64,000 bases of DNA from an uncultured Collinsella sp. (GTDB lineage: Bacteria; Actinomycetota; Coriobacteriia; Coriobacteriales; Coriobacteriaceae), in the NCBI GenBank assembly GCA_947507155.1, contig CANNOC010000006.1, forward strand, positions 34,787 through 98,786. The letters run 5' to 3'. Positions 16,181-25,359 of this stretch are shown piece after piece; positions within the stretch are counted from its first letter, which is position 1, and the number at the start of each line of letters is the position of its first letter. The notes under the pieces are model-generated. The model searched no databases, was not told the DNA's origin, and saw only the letters and a program-made list of their open reading frames with translations. The position numbers were made by a program, and so were the translations under genes.

Positions 16181-18931
16181 TTAGGCGGAACGCTTCGCCT
16201 CGAGCTTGGCCTGGGCGGCCGCCAGGCGCGCGAGGGGCACACGATAGGGCGAGCAGGACACGTAGTCCACGTCGGCCACGTTAAACAGGCCCATGATGGA
16301 CTTGGGGTCGCCGCCGTGCTCGCCGCACACGCCAAAGTGCATGTCGGGGTTGGTGGCGCGACCCTTCTCGACGGCCATGCGCACCAGCTCCAGTACCGCC
16401 GTGTCGATGGTCTCGAAGGGGTTGTCCTTCAAGATCTTCTTGTGCATGTACAGCGGGATGAACTTGGCCTCGGCATCGTCACGAGAGAAGCCGAAGGTCG
16501 TCTGGGTGAGGTCGTTGGTGCCAAAGCAGAAGAAGTCGGCATGATGGGCGATCTCGTCGGCGACCATGCAGGCGCGTGGCAGCTCGAGCATCGTGCCCAC
16601 GGGAATATTGAGCTCGACGCCCTCCTCGGCGGAAACCTTGGCGATCACGCGCTCGATGACCTCGCGGGTCTGGACATGCTCCGCCGTGATGGAGACGAGC
16701 GGAACCATGATCTCGGGACGCGGGTCGACGCCCTCCTTGATGAGGCGAGCGGCAGCCGTGGCGACGGCGCGAACCTGCATGAGCGGCAGATCGCTAAAGA
16801 CAACGGACAGGCGCACACCGCGCAGGCCGAGCATCGGGTTGGACTCGACCATGCCGTCGATACGACGCAGGCGGGCACGCAGGACGGCAAGCTCTTCCTC
16901 GCTGGCGCCGGCGGCTTCCTTCTTGGTGATGGCGACCTCGAGCTCGCGAGGATTATCCAGGAACTCATGAAGCGGCGGATCGAGCAGGCGAACAACTACG
17001 TCGCGACCGGACATGGTCTTGAACATTGCCAGGAAGTCCTCGGTCTGAACCTTGAGCAGGTCGGACAGGGCCTGCTGCTTCACGGCCTCATCATCGGACA
17101 GGATAAAGCTCTGGATGATGTTCTTACGGTCGCCCAGGAACATATGCTCAGTGCGGCACAGGCCGATGGCCTCGGCGCCAAACTCGAGCGCGAGCGCGGC
17201 ATCCTCGGGGTTGTCGGCGTTGACGCGCACATGGTTGGCGTGGCCACAGGTCTCGTCCAGACGAATCTCGTCGGCCCAGGACAGGATGGTGTCCAGGTCG
17301 CCGGTGAGCTCGGCCGAAACCAGATCAACGGCGCCGTCGACGACGATACCCTGGGTGCCGTCGATGGAGATGACATCGCCCTCGTGCAGCACACGATCGC
17401 TGCCTTCGATGCGTACGAACTTCTCAGCCGCGTCAATGTGGAAGCGCTCGACGCCGCAGACGCAGGGTGTGCCCATACCGCGAGCGATAACGGCGGCATG
17501 GCTCGTCTTGCCACCGTGGCTGGTCAGGATGCCCTCGGCAGCAACCATGCCCTTCAGATCGTCGGGGTTGGTCTCCCAGCGAACCAGAATGACCTTATGG
17601 CCCTCGTTGGCGCGCGCGACGGCATCGTCGCTCGAGAACACGACCTCGCCCACGGCGGCACCAGGGCTGGCGTTAAGACCGCTGGCCAGAGCCTCGTACT
17701 TCTTGGAGGCATCAAACTGCGGGTGCAGAAGCTGGTCGAGCTGCGCGGGATCGATACGGGCCACGGCCTCCTCGCGGGTGATCAGGCCCTCCTCGACCAT
17801 TTCGATGGCGATACGCAGGGCGGCGGTGGCGGTGCGCTTGCCCACGCGCGTCTGGAGCATCCAGAGCTTGCCCTGCTCGATGGTGAACTCGATATCGCAC
17901 ATATCGCGGTAATGATCCTCGAGCGTCAGGAAAACGCGCTCGAGCTCTTCCCCAGCAGACTCGAGGCCCGGGGTGGTCTTGAGGTCAGCGATAGGCTCGG
18001 TGTTGCGGATGCCAGCGACAACGTCCTCGCCCTGGGCATTAACCAAAAAGTCACCGTAGAACTCCTTGGTGCCGTCGGCCGGGTTGCGCGTAAAGGCGAC
18101 GCCGGTCGCAGAGGTCTCCCCCTTGTTGCCAAACGCCATAGCCTGCACGTTGACGGCGGTGCCGAGCTCGTCAGAAATACCGTGCCGCTTGCGGTAGATG
18201 CAGGCGCGCTCATTCATCCAGCTGCCAAAAACGGCCTGGATGGCAAGGCGCAACTGAAGCTCAGGATCATGTGGGAAGACGGGCTTGCCGTCAGCGACCT
18301 CGAGCTCGGGATACAGGGCGGCCTCGACGTTCTCGGAGAAGATGCCCTTAAAGGTCTCCACGAGCTCCTGCAGGTCCTCGGCCGAAAGCTCGGAATCGAC
18401 GCGAGCGCCTGCGACCAGGCGTGCCTGGGTCAGCGCGTTCTCGAACAGGTCGGCATCGACACCCATAACGACGTTGGAGAACATCTGGATAAAGCGGCGG
18501 TAGCTATCCCAGGCAAAACGCGGGTTTTGCGTCTGGGCGATGAGACCCTGAACGGAGTCGTCGTTGAGGCCCAAGTTGAGGACCGTGTCCATCATGCCGG
18601 GCATGGAAAACGGAGCGCCCGAGCGAACCGACACGAGCAGCGGGTCGGAGGCGTCGCCGAGCTTCTTGCCGCAGCGGGCCTCGAGGTCGGCCTCGGCGGC
18701 AACGATCTCATCGAGTGCGCCTTCGGGCCAGACGTTGCTGGCGCCGGAGTACTCGACACAGGTCTGGCAGGTAATGGTAAAGCCACCGGGAACCGGTAGG
18801 CCGATTCGGCTCATCTCGGCAAGGTTTGCGCCCTTGCCGCCAAGCACAAAGTTCATGGACTTGTCGCCCTCAGTGACACAGGTGCCCTGGGCGTCGGTTC
18901 CAAAACGGTAAACCCTCTTGCAATCGCTCAC
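16181..18931 (-). CDS. ppdK: Pyruvate, phosphate dikinase
   Basis: Interconverts pyruvate + ATP + Pi and PEP + AMP + PPi, working in glycolysis or gluconeogenesis in anaerobes. Order: N-terminal ATP-grasp (GGKGANLAEMSRIGLPVPGG), central phospho-His domain (GGKTSHAAVIARGMGTPCVC), and C-terminal PEP/pyruvate TIM barrel ending with FGVCGEHGGDP. The His-domain motif has Lys where the family usually has Met (GGMTSHAAV); the regulatory Thr and catalytic His are kept. Length 916 aa is typical of bacterial PPDK. GTG is the start, with AAAGGGGA 6 nt upstream. The kinase-phosphorylase gene that regulates PPDK lies upstream, and repeated motifs occupy the intergenic region. Confidence 0.97.
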   Translation of the reverse strand: MSDCKRVYRFGTDAQGTCVTEGDKSMNFVLGGKGANLAEMSRIGLPVPGGFTITCQTCVEYSGASNVWPEGALDEIVAAEADLEARCGKKLGDASDPLLVSVRSGAPFSMPGMMDTVLNLGLNDDSVQGLIAQTQNPRFAWDSYRRFIQMFSNVVMGVDADLFENALTQARLVAGARVDSELSAEDLQELVETFKGIFSENVEAALYPELEVADGKPVFPHDPELQLRLAIQAVFGSWMNERACIYRKRHGISDELGTAVNVQAMAFGNKGETSATGVAFTRNPADGTKEFYGDFLVNAQGEDVVAGIRNTEPIADLKTTPGLESAGEELERVFLTLEDHYRDMCDIEFTIEQGKLWMLQTRVGKRTATAALRIAIEMVEEGLITREEAVARIDPAQLDQLLHPQFDASKKYEALASGLNASPGAAVGEVVFSSDDAVARANEGHKVILVRWETNPDDLKGMVAAEGILTSHGGKTSHAAVIARGMGTPCVCGVERFHIDAAEKFVRIEGSDRVLHEGDVISIDGTQGIVVDGAVDLVSAELTGDLDTILSWADEIRLDETCGHANHVRVNADNPEDAALALEFGAEAIGLCRTEHMFLGDRKNIIQSFILSDDEAVKQQALSDLLKVQTEDFLAMFKTMSGRDVVVRLLDPPLHEFLDNPRELEVAITKKEAAGASEEELAVLRARLRRIDGMVESNPMLGLRGVRLSVVFSDLPLMQVRAVATAAARLIKEGVDPRPEIMVPLVSITAEHVQTREVIERVIAKVSAEEGVELNIPVGTMLELPRACMVADEIAHHADFFCFGTNDLTQTTFGFSRDDAEAKFIPLYMHKKILKDNPFETIDTAVLELVRMAVEKGRATNPDMHFGVCGEHGGDPKSIMGLFNVADVDYVSCSPYRVPLARLAAAQAKLEAKRSA

Positions 18932-19053
18932 GATACTTCCCCTTTCATGCGCTCTCGCGCACGACCGTGGTGACGAATCGACCCGCCGGATGCGGGCCGT
19001 GAGGGAACTATACGGCGGACGTTGAGCGGGCTTGCGTAGAGGGCGAGGGGTTT

Positions 19054-19091
19054 GGTAAACGTGATAAATGCGACGGTAAACGGTAGGTAAA
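19054..19091. repeat. GGTAAA repeats upstream of ppdK
   Basis: On the plus strand GGTAAA (19054), GATAAA (19063), GGTAAA (19075) and GGTAAA (19086) occur at 9-, 12- and 11-bp spacing. An inverted TTTACC lies at 19161. They could be regulator sites; no known regulator is assigned. Confidence 0.4.
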
Positions 19092-19116
19092 GGTGGTTAC
19101 CTTATGAAGATACCAC

Positions 19117-19156
19117 TGCAAGTAAATTGCAGGTCAAATGCAAGTTCTTTGCTAAA
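19117..19156. repeat. TGCARGT direct repeats at 11-bp spacing upstream of ppdK
   Basis: TGCAAGT at 19117, TGCAGGT at 19128 and TGCAAGT at 19139 are spaced exactly 11 bp. A degenerate TGCTAAA lies at 19150, again 11 bp on. One-turn spacing places the motifs on one DNA face, as expected for cooperative binding of a regulator. Confidence 0.55.
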
Positions 19157-19180
19157 TCGCTTTACCAATATCGTGCATTA

Positions 19181-19209
19181 TTTTTAGATAGTATTTTAAG
19201 GACGGTGAA
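19181..19209 (-). promoter_or_regulatory. Possible ppdK promoter
   Basis: The minus strand reads TTCACC, 17 bp, TAAAAA, shortly after the ppsR stop. If used, the TGCARGT repeats would lie just downstream of the transcription start. Other AT-rich hexamers nearby could serve instead. Confidence 0.35.
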
Positions 19210-19229
19210 TTTTTAGCTACCCCAATGAG

Positions 19230-20105
19230 TTAGCTTTGCTGACCTCGGCGGGCGGCGCGGCGGGCACGGGCTTCTTGGATTTCCATCAAATGACCGATGA
19301 TCTCGGAGGCGCTCTCCTCAATCGCTTTGCCATCGGTACGCACCACAAAGCAGCCCAGACGCTTCATGAGGGCACGGGCTTCCTCGAGCTCGCTGCGCAC
19401 GCTCTCGGGCTCGGCATAGGAGCCGGCGACGGCGCGAGCATAGTCATCGCCCAAGCGGCTATCGCGAATCTCAGAGATGACGTCAACGGTCGAAATCAGG
19501 CCAAACAACCGCATCGGGTCGACCTTGTAAATAGACTTCGGCGGCTCCATGCCATGTGCCAACGGAACATTGGCAACCTTGTAGCCCTGATAGGCCAAAT
19601 ACATCGACAGCGGCGTCTTGGACGTGCGCGATACACCCAGCAGCACGATATCGGCACCCGATAGATCGTCGCAACCGCGCCCGTCATCGTGCTCAACGAA
19701 ATACTCCATGGCCTCGATACGATGAAAATAGCGGTCATCGGTCTTGTGAATCACGCCCGCGACGCCCTTGGGCGACGCACCGATAAGCGACGACAGCACG
19801 GCGAGCGCCGGACCAATCAGGTCGACCGAGCGGATATGCAACATGCCCAAATAATCGAGCACGCGGGCGCGAAGCGCCGGATCGACAATGGTATGGAACA
19901 CGGCAATATCGCGATGGTCCGCATCGACACGCGGCCCCACAAACGACTTGACCTGCTCCACCGAGTTCACCTTGGGCAGGCGCAAGAGACGAAAAGCCCC
20001 TTCATCAAATTGCCCGGACGCCGCAAGCACCACCTCACAAGCGGTATCACCGAGCGAATCGGAGATAACGATAACGGTGGGACGAGCGGTGACCGGGCAA
20101 TCCAT
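19230..20105 (-). CDS. ppsR: Pyruvate, phosphate dikinase regulatory protein (bifunctional kinase/phosphorylase)
   Basis: DUF299 protein that inactivates PPDK by ADP-dependent phosphorylation of its active-site Thr and reactivates it by Pi-dependent dephosphorylation. The N-terminus shows PTVIVISDSLGDTA. The P-loop-like nucleotide site GVSRTSKTPLSMYLA and the NVPLAHGMEPP stretch match the family. Length 291 aa is typical. The ATG has AAAGGAG 6 nt upstream. It precedes ppdK on the same strand, which supports PPDK rather than PEP synthetase as its target. Confidence 0.93.
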   Translation of the reverse strand: MDCPVTARPTVIVISDSLGDTACEVVLAASGQFDEGAFRLLRLPKVNSVEQVKSFVGPRVDADHRDIAVFHTIVDPALRARVLDYLGMLHIRSVDLIGPALAVLSSLIGASPKGVAGVIHKTDDRYFHRIEAMEYFVEHDDGRGCDDLSGADIVLLGVSRTSKTPLSMYLAYQGYKVANVPLAHGMEPPKSIYKVDPMRLFGLISTVDVISEIRDSRLGDDYARAVAGSYAEPESVRSELEEARALMKRLGCFVVRTDGKAIEESASEIIGHLMEIQEARARRAARRGQQS

Positions 20106-20139
20106 GCGGGGCTCCTTTTGCGCTTATGCGCAGGCTGGC

Positions 20140-22236
20140 TTACTTTTTGCGAGCAAGCTCACCGATGTTTGCGATGCCGGAGAAAACGGCCTCGAAGCGG
20201 TTGAGCAGCTTAAGGCGATTATCGCGGAGCTGTTCGTCCTTGTCCATGACCATGACCTCGTCGAAGAAGCGGTCGATGGGGGCACGCAGGGCGGCGAGGG
20301 CGGCAAATGCGGCCGGGTAATCCTCGGTAGCGAGGGCGGCATCGACGGCAACCTGAGCAGCCTCGGAGGCTTCGGCGAGCGCGAGCTCGGCCTCGCCCAT
20401 CAGGCTGCGGTCGTACTCCGCACCCAGCTCGGGCTTGGAGATGTGCGCGGCGCGGGCATAGGCGGTAGCCAGGTTGTCGAAGGTCTCGGCGTCGTTCTTG
20501 CGGGCCTCGTCGAGCGCGGCGCAGCGGGCGAAGAAGACGGACGGGGCGATGATGTGCACCGCAGAGACAGCGGCGACGGTATCGGCCGGAATCTTCTCAT
20601 CGCGGGCCATGCTTACCAGGCGGCCGTGGAAGAAGTCGCGGACCTGCTGGGCGACCTCGGCGGCGTCAAACTCAATGCCCTGCTCGCTATAGAGCTCAAG
20701 GGCAAAGTCAATCAGCGACGTGGGGTCAATCGGCAGGCGATCGCGCAGGATGTTGATGATGCCGATGGCGGCGCGGCGCAGCGCGTACGGATCGGAAGAG
20801 CCGGTCGGGGGCTCGCCGATGGCAAAGATACCGGCAATGGTATCGAGCTTGTCGGCACAGGCCACGATGCAGCCAGCGGTGCCCTCGGGCAGCTCATCGC
20901 CGGCGAAGCGGGGACGATAATGATCGCGAATGGCGTGGGCGACCTCGTCGTTCTCCCCCATCGCGGTGGCGTAGTAACCGCCCATCACGCCCTGCTGGCT
21001 CGTGAACTCGACGACGGCGTTGGATACCAGGTCGGCCTTGCACAGGTGCGCGGCGCGAGCGGCATCGGCGGCCAGGTGGGCGCCCAGATGGGCCTCGCGG
21101 GCGATAGCAAGCGCGAGCTGCTCGATGCGCTCGGACTTGGCGAGCACGCTACCGAGCTTCTCCTGGAAGGCAACCTTGGCCAGACGCTCACGGAACTCAT
21201 CGAGGGAGATCTTCAGGTCCTCCTCGTAGAAGAACTTTGCGTCGTCCAGACGGGCGCGCACGACGCGCTCGTTGCCGTCGATCACGCGCTCGGCGTTCTC
21301 GGGCTTGCTGTTGGAAACGACCACGAACTCACGCGTGAGCTTGCCCTCGCCGTCATAGATCGGGAAGTAGCGCTGGTTGGTGAGCATGGACTCGCAGATG
21401 ATCTCGTGCGGGACCTTGAGGAACTCCTCGTCGAAGGTACCGACAAGCACCGTCGGCCACTCGCAGAGGTTGATGACCTCCTCAAAGACCTTCTTGGGCG
21501 TGTCAACATGACAGCCGGGGCGAGCGGCCTCGACCTCGGCGATACCGGCAAGGATGGCCTCACGACGACGCTCGGCAGAGAGCACGCCGGCGTCCTCGAG
21601 CACCTGCTCGTAGACGGCGGGGCTGGCGACCACATGGTCACCGGGGCCAAGTACGCGATGACCACGCGTGGTGTTGCCACTCGTCACGTCGGCAAACGAC
21701 ACAGGCACAACGTCCTCACCCAAAAGGCAGCAGATCCAACGGACCGGACGAACAAACGTAGCGTGCTCGTGGCCCCAGCGCTGGCTGCGGTAGTTGGGCC
21801 ACTGCAGGCCGGCGATGGTCTTCTCGCACAGAGCGGTCAGAATCGGCGTAGCCGGTGCAGAGGGAATGTTCTTCTCGGCGAACACATACTCGCGACCGTC
21901 GGTGTCCTCGCGACGGACCAGGTCCTCGGCAGACACACCGCACTTGCGGGCGAAGCCCTGAGCGGCCTTGGTGGCGTTGCCGTCGGCATCAAAGGCAATG
22001 TTTACCGCGGGACCGCGTTTGACCTCATGGACCTCATCGGTCGCGGTGGCGACGTTGGCCACGAGCGCAGCCAGACGACGCGGGCTCGAGATCACACGGA
22101 CCTCGCCATGGGCCAGACCGGCCTCGTCGAGGCCCTTGGCAATCATGGTGCCAAGCTGCTTGACGGCATTGTTCAGCGGTGCAGAGGGCATTTCCTCCGT
22201 ACCGATCTCAAACAGGAAATCCTTAGCGTCTGCCAT
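20140..22236 (-). CDS. glyS: Glycyl-tRNA synthetase beta subunit
   Basis: Larger subunit of the bacterial heterotetrameric GlyRS; it binds tRNA-Gly. It begins DFLFEIGTEEMPSAPL, the beta-subunit hallmark, and carries RTFVRPVRW-like VRPVRWICCLLG and a C-terminal DALR-type anticodon-binding region (RAPIDRFFDEVMVMDKDE). Length 698 aa is normal. It starts 3 nt after glyQ. ppsR follows after 34 nt, so they may be cotranscribed. Confidence 0.97.
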   Translation of the reverse strand: MADAKDFLFEIGTEEMPSAPLNNAVKQLGTMIAKGLDEAGLAHGEVRVISSPRRLAALVANVATATDEVHEVKRGPAVNIAFDADGNATKAAQGFARKCGVSAEDLVRREDTDGREYVFAEKNIPSAPATPILTALCEKTIAGLQWPNYRSQRWGHEHATFVRPVRWICCLLGEDVVPVSFADVTSGNTTRGHRVLGPGDHVVASPAVYEQVLEDAGVLSAERRREAILAGIAEVEAARPGCHVDTPKKVFEEVINLCEWPTVLVGTFDEEFLKVPHEIICESMLTNQRYFPIYDGEGKLTREFVVVSNSKPENAERVIDGNERVVRARLDDAKFFYEEDLKISLDEFRERLAKVAFQEKLGSVLAKSERIEQLALAIAREAHLGAHLAADAARAAHLCKADLVSNAVVEFTSQQGVMGGYYATAMGENDEVAHAIRDHYRPRFAGDELPEGTAGCIVACADKLDTIAGIFAIGEPPTGSSDPYALRRAAIGIINILRDRLPIDPTSLIDFALELYSEQGIEFDAAEVAQQVRDFFHGRLVSMARDEKIPADTVAAVSAVHIIAPSVFFARCAALDEARKNDAETFDNLATAYARAAHISKPELGAEYDRSLMGEAELALAEASEAAQVAVDAALATEDYPAAFAALAALRAPIDRFFDEVMVMDKDEQLRDNRLKLLNRFEAVFSGIANIGELARKK

Positions 22237-22239
22237 GGC

Positions 22240-23151
22240 TTACGCCACCTCGCCTTCCTGGTCGGCATTCTCGTTGACTCCAGCGACCTCGGCCATATAG
22301 GCCTCGCAGCACGCCTTGGCGACGGCGCGGACGCGCAAGATGTAGTTAGCACGCTCGACCGCGGACAGGGCGCCGCGGGCATCGAGCAGGTTGAAAGCGT
22401 GGCTGCACTTCATGACGCAGTCATATGCCGGCAGCGGCAGCTTGCGCTCCAGGCAGGAATGGCACTCGGCCTCGTAGTCATCAAACTTCTGACGCATCAT
22501 CTCGACGTTTGCGACCTCAAAGTTATAGGCACTGAACTCGCGCTCGTTCTCGAGGAACACGTCGCCATAGGTCATGGGCGTGCCGTCGGGCAGGTAGCTC
22601 CACACCAAGTCGTAGACCGAGTTAACGCCCTGCGCATACATGGCAATGCGCTCTAGGCCATAGGTGATCTCGACGGGTACGGGGTCGACCTCGATGCCGC
22701 CTACCTGCTGGAAGTACGTAAACTGCGTGACCTCCATGCCGTTGAGCCAGACCTCCCAGCCAAGGCCCCAGGCGCCGAGCGTCGGGCTCTCCCAGTCGTC
22801 CTCGACAAAGCGGACGTCATGGTCGTTGGGGTCCAGACCGATAGCGGCAAGAGACCCCAGGTAAAGCTCCTGGGCGTTGACCGGTGAGGGCTTGATGAGC
22901 ACCTGGAACTGATAGTAGTGCTGCATGCGGTTGGGGTTCTCGCCGTAGCGGCCGTCGGCGGGACGGCGGCAAGGCTGCGCATAGCAGGTGCGCCACTCGG
23001 CGGGACCGAGCGAGCGCAGCGTGGTCGCGGTATGGAAGGTACCGGCACCGACCTCGGAGTCATAGGGCTGCATAATGACGCAGCCCTGCTCGCCCCAGTA
23101 CTGCTGGAGGCGCAGGATGATGTCTTGGAAGGAAAGCGATGAAGCGTTCAT
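22240..23151 (-). CDS. glyQ: Glycyl-tRNA synthetase alpha subunit
   Basis: Catalytic subunit that activates glycine and pairs with GlyS. Typical sequence is [19 protein letters not shown], then [16 protein letters not shown] and the [15 protein letters not shown] motif. [20 protein letters not shown] is the glycine/ATP pocket region. Length is 303 aa. The ATG follows GAGGGG with a suitable spacing. No T-box leader fits in the roughly 59-nt gap before it. Confidence 0.97.
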   Translation of the reverse strand: MNASSLSFQDIILRLQQYWGEQGCVIMQPYDSEVGAGTFHTATTLRSLGPAEWRTCYAQPCRRPADGRYGENPNRMQHYYQFQVLIKPSPVNAQELYLGSLAAIGLDPNDHDVRFVEDDWESPTLGAWGLGWEVWLNGMEVTQFTYFQQVGGIEVDPVPVEITYGLERIAMYAQGVNSVYDLVWSYLPDGTPMTYGDVFLENEREFSAYNFEVANVEMMRQKFDDYEAECHSCLERKLPLPAYDCVMKCSHAFNLLDARGALSAVERANYILRVRAVAKACCEAYMAEVAGVNENADQEGEVA

Positions 23152-23210
23152 GCCTCTAATATCCCCTCGTCGAAACGATTACACGGTTAGGTACTGTACT
23201 ATAGCGGTTT

Positions 23211-23774
23211 TTAGTCGATAGCGCCGATGCGGTTGAGCGGCCAGTAGCGCACAAGCGCCACGGCGATCAAATCAGAGCGATCGACGGGACCAAAGTAACG
23301 TGAGTCGGCAGAGTTTTCGCGGTTGTCGCCCATCACCCACACGCACCCGTCGGGAACGGTGTAGGGATAGCTTACCTGAGCGCCGGGAGCCTGGACCGAA
23401 AGCGGCCAGCTCATGCCGGTCGTGTAGTCCTCGTCGAGCGCCTGGCCGTCAACGACCACCTTGCCGTCCCGAAGGTCGACCGTCTGGCCGGCCGTGGCAA
23501 TAACACGCTTGACGAGAACATCGTGCTCGGAGGTGCCATCGGGGTTGTGGAACACCACGATATCGCCTTGGCTGACGGGCTGGCCGAGTTCAAGGCTCAC
23601 CTTTTGCGCCAGGATCTGGTCGCCGATCTCGATCGTGGACTCCATGGAGCCGGTGGGCACCACAAAGGGTTCGACCACAAACGAGCGAATCAGGAAGGTG
23701 GCGACCAGTGCGATCGCGACGACCACGATCCACTCAAACGCACCCTTTAGCACGGAATGCTGCGATGGAACCAT
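23211..23774 (-). CDS. lepB: Signal peptidase I
   Basis: Removes signal peptides of secreted proteins at the outer face of the membrane. One N-terminal membrane helix (FEWIVVVAIALVATFLI) is followed by the catalytic Ser box PTGSMESTI, the Lys box LVKRVIATAGQTVDL and GDNRENSADSRYFG. Length is 187 aa. The ATG at 23774 has AAGGAG 5 nt upstream; the GTG at 23780 overlapping the trmD stop is the alternative. It is the last gene of the rpsP-khpA-rimM-trmD-lepB operon. Confidence 0.96.
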   Translation of the reverse strand: MVPSQHSVLKGAFEWIVVVAIALVATFLIRSFVVEPFVVPTGSMESTIEIGDQILAQKVSLELGQPVSQGDIVVFHNPDGTSEHDVLVKRVIATAGQTVDLRDGKVVVDGQALDEDYTTGMSWPLSVQAPGAQVSYPYTVPDGCVWVMGDNRENSADSRYFGPVDRSDLIAVALVRYWPLNRIGAID

Positions 23775-23776
23775 TC

Positions 23777-24535
23777 TCACTCCTTGCTCTGCGAATACGA
23801 TGCGTCCAGGATGTCCTGCGCGTATGCGCGCTCCTCGGGCGTGAGCCGCGCCGTCTCGATCAGGTCGGGACGCCAGCGGCAGGTGCGCTCGATGGCATTC
23901 TTACGGCGCCAGGCGTCAACCTTGGCATGATCGCCGCTCACGAGCACCGGCGGCACGCCCTCGCCGTTGAACTCGGCGGGGCGAGTATACTGCGCGTACT
24001 CGAGCAGGCCACCGTCCTCGGCAGTCGAGAACGACTCATCGACGTTACTCATCTCGTCACCAAGGGCGCCGGGAATCAGACGCACGACGGCGTCGGCAAC
24101 GACCATAGCGGGAAGCTCGCCGCCCGTAAGCACGTAGTCGCCGATCGATAGGCGCTCGTCGGCATACGCATACGCGCGCTCGTCGACACCCTCGTATCGA
24201 CTGCATACAAACAGCAGGCGCTCGCTTTTGAGCAGGCGCTCGGCCACATGCTGCGTAAAGGGTTCGCCGCAGGGCGTAAAGAACACCACGGTGGGCTTGG
24301 GACCCTCAGAGCTAATAGCCTCGATGGCCTCGGCGATGGGCTCGACCTTCATGAGCATGCCCTGCCCGCCGCCGTACGGCTCGTCATCGACGGTACGATG
24401 GCGGTCGTGCGTCCAGTCGCGCAGGTTATAGGCCTTAAAATCAAAAAGGCCGGCCTTGCGGGCGCGGCCCAAGATCGATGTGGACATGACGGGCTCAAAC
24501 ATCTCGGGAAAGACCGAAAGGGTCTCAATCAGCAT
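23777..24535 (-). CDS. trmD: tRNA (guanine-N1)-methyltransferase TrmD
   Basis: SPOUT methyltransferase that makes m1G37 in tRNAs, guarding against frameshifting. LIETLSVFPEMFEPV starts the protein. The trefoil-knot SAM site includes CSRYEGVDERAYAY and IGDYVLTGGELPAMV; WTHDRHRTVDDEPYGGGQGM is the conserved N-terminal block. The ATG at 24535 follows AGGGAGG and gives 252 aa. The track start nine codons earlier lies within the rimM end. It is in the usual rimM-trmD order. Confidence 0.97.
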   Translation of the reverse strand: MLIETLSVFPEMFEPVMSTSILGRARKAGLFDFKAYNLRDWTHDRHRTVDDEPYGGGQGMLMKVEPIAEAIEAISSEGPKPTVVFFTPCGEPFTQHVAERLLKSERLLFVCSRYEGVDERAYAYADERLSIGDYVLTGGELPAMVVADAVVRLIPGALGDEMSNVDESFSTAEDGGLLEYAQYTRPAEFNGEGVPPVLVSGDHAKVDAWRRKNAIERTCRWRPDLIETARLTPEERAYAQDILDASYSQSKE

Positions 24536-24545
24536 GTTGTCCTCC

Positions 24546-25067
24546 CTACTTGTCCATATCAATCAAACCGTCCATAACGTGGACGGAAATTGTCCCCTGA
24601 TCGGGAAGATCGAGCACAACCTGCTCGATCACGGGAATCAGCACCTCGCCGTACCGATCGCCCTCGACAACCCAAACATCGTTGGCGGGAGTCGACATGA
24701 TCTCGACAATCGTGCCGAGCAAGCCAAAGCGCTCGTCGACCACCTCGCGACCCATCAGGTCGGTATAGGCGGCATCGAGCGAATCGAGCTCAAAATCGTC
24801 ACGGTTTGCCAGCACGTAGCATCCGGTGATGCCCTCGGCGGCCGTCAAGTCGTCTATGCCCTCAAACGAGACCAGATCGCCATCGCCCGTATCGGTGACG
24901 GATACGACCGTGCAAAAACGGTCGCGCTTGAGCGCCGGCGGCGTCAAGGCGACGCGCATACCCGGCGTCAATACAGAAGGAAGCCCCCGCAGCGGCTGCG
25001 CGAGGACCTCCCCCTTCCTTCCGTGCGGCTTGACCACACGGGCGATGTTTTTGTACTGGGACCTCAA
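24546..25067 (-). CDS. rimM: 16S rRNA processing protein RimM
   Basis: Assembly factor for the 30S head that binds S19. The N-terminal beta-barrel begins IARVVKPHGRKGEVLAQPL. The C-terminal PRC-like barrel contains DVWVVEGDRYGEVLIPVIE and ends VHVMDGLID. Length 173 aa is normal. TTG is the apparent start, 4 nt after the khpA stop, with only a weak AGGA before it, so translational coupling to khpA is likely. Confidence 0.94.
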   Translation of the reverse strand: MRSQYKNIARVVKPHGRKGEVLAQPLRGLPSVLTPGMRVALTPPALKRDRFCTVVSVTDTGDGDLVSFEGIDDLTAAEGITGCYVLANRDDFELDSLDAAYTDLMGREVVDERFGLLGTIVEIMSTPANDVWVVEGDRYGEVLIPVIEQVVLDLPDQGTISVHVMDGLIDMDK

Positions 25068-25071
25068 GGTC

Positions 25072-25356
25072 CTAGCCCAGAACCTCTACCTCGACTGCAG
25101 TGTCGAGGCGAGCGGCCAGTGCACGGGCGAGCGTGCGAATGGCCTTGATGGTACGGCCACGACGGCCGATGACCTTAGCGACGTCATCCTCGGCAACCGA
25201 AACCTCAATCGTGGAGGCGTCGTCACCATCGATGACCTCAAGGCTCACGGAATCCGGGTCGTCGACGATCTGAACAACGAGATATTCGACGAGATCGGCG
25301 ATGCGATCTGAGAGCATTGCCTCACCCTCGAGCTGTGCAGCGTCAACCTCAGGCAC
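25072..25356 (-). CDS. khpA: KH-domain RNA-binding protein KhpA
   Basis: Small KH RNA-binding protein; in other Gram-positives KhpA partners KhpB and influences cell elongation and division. The KH core is VSVAEDDVAKVIGRRGRTIK followed by AIRTLARALAARL, with the GRRG loop intact. The 94 aa include about 15 extra N-terminal residues compared with the usual 76-80; a start at the internal ATG (MLSDRIADLVEYLV) is possible. It lies between rpsP and rimM, its conserved position. Confidence 0.92.
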   Translation of the reverse strand: MPEVDAAQLEGEAMLSDRIADLVEYLVVQIVDDPDSVSLEVIDGDDASTIEVSVAEDDVAKVIGRRGRTIKAIRTLARALAARLDTAVEVEVLG

Positions 25357-25359
25357 GAT

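Larger units (their letters stand above)
18932..19229 (-). promoter_or_regulatory. AT-rich ppdK upstream region with repeats (298 nt)
   Basis: This non-coding stretch is clearly more AT-rich than its surroundings over about 19040-19225. It holds a possible promoter and two sets of short repeats (listed separately). The remaining part near ppdK (18950-19050) is GC-rich leader without recognisable features. Confidence 0.6.

Noticed and set aside
16316-18799. 827-aa plus-strand ORF
   Set aside because: Antisense shadow of ppdK; the minus frame has full PPDK motifs, while this one has low-complexity His/Gly/Leu-rich composition.
19888-22656. 922-aa plus-strand ORF
   Set aside because: Shadow of glyS and parts of ppsR/glyQ on the other strand; no recognisable domain.
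23152-23210. T-box riboswitch before glyQ
   Set aside because: The gap is only about 59 nt; no T-box sequence or specifier stem-loop can fit.
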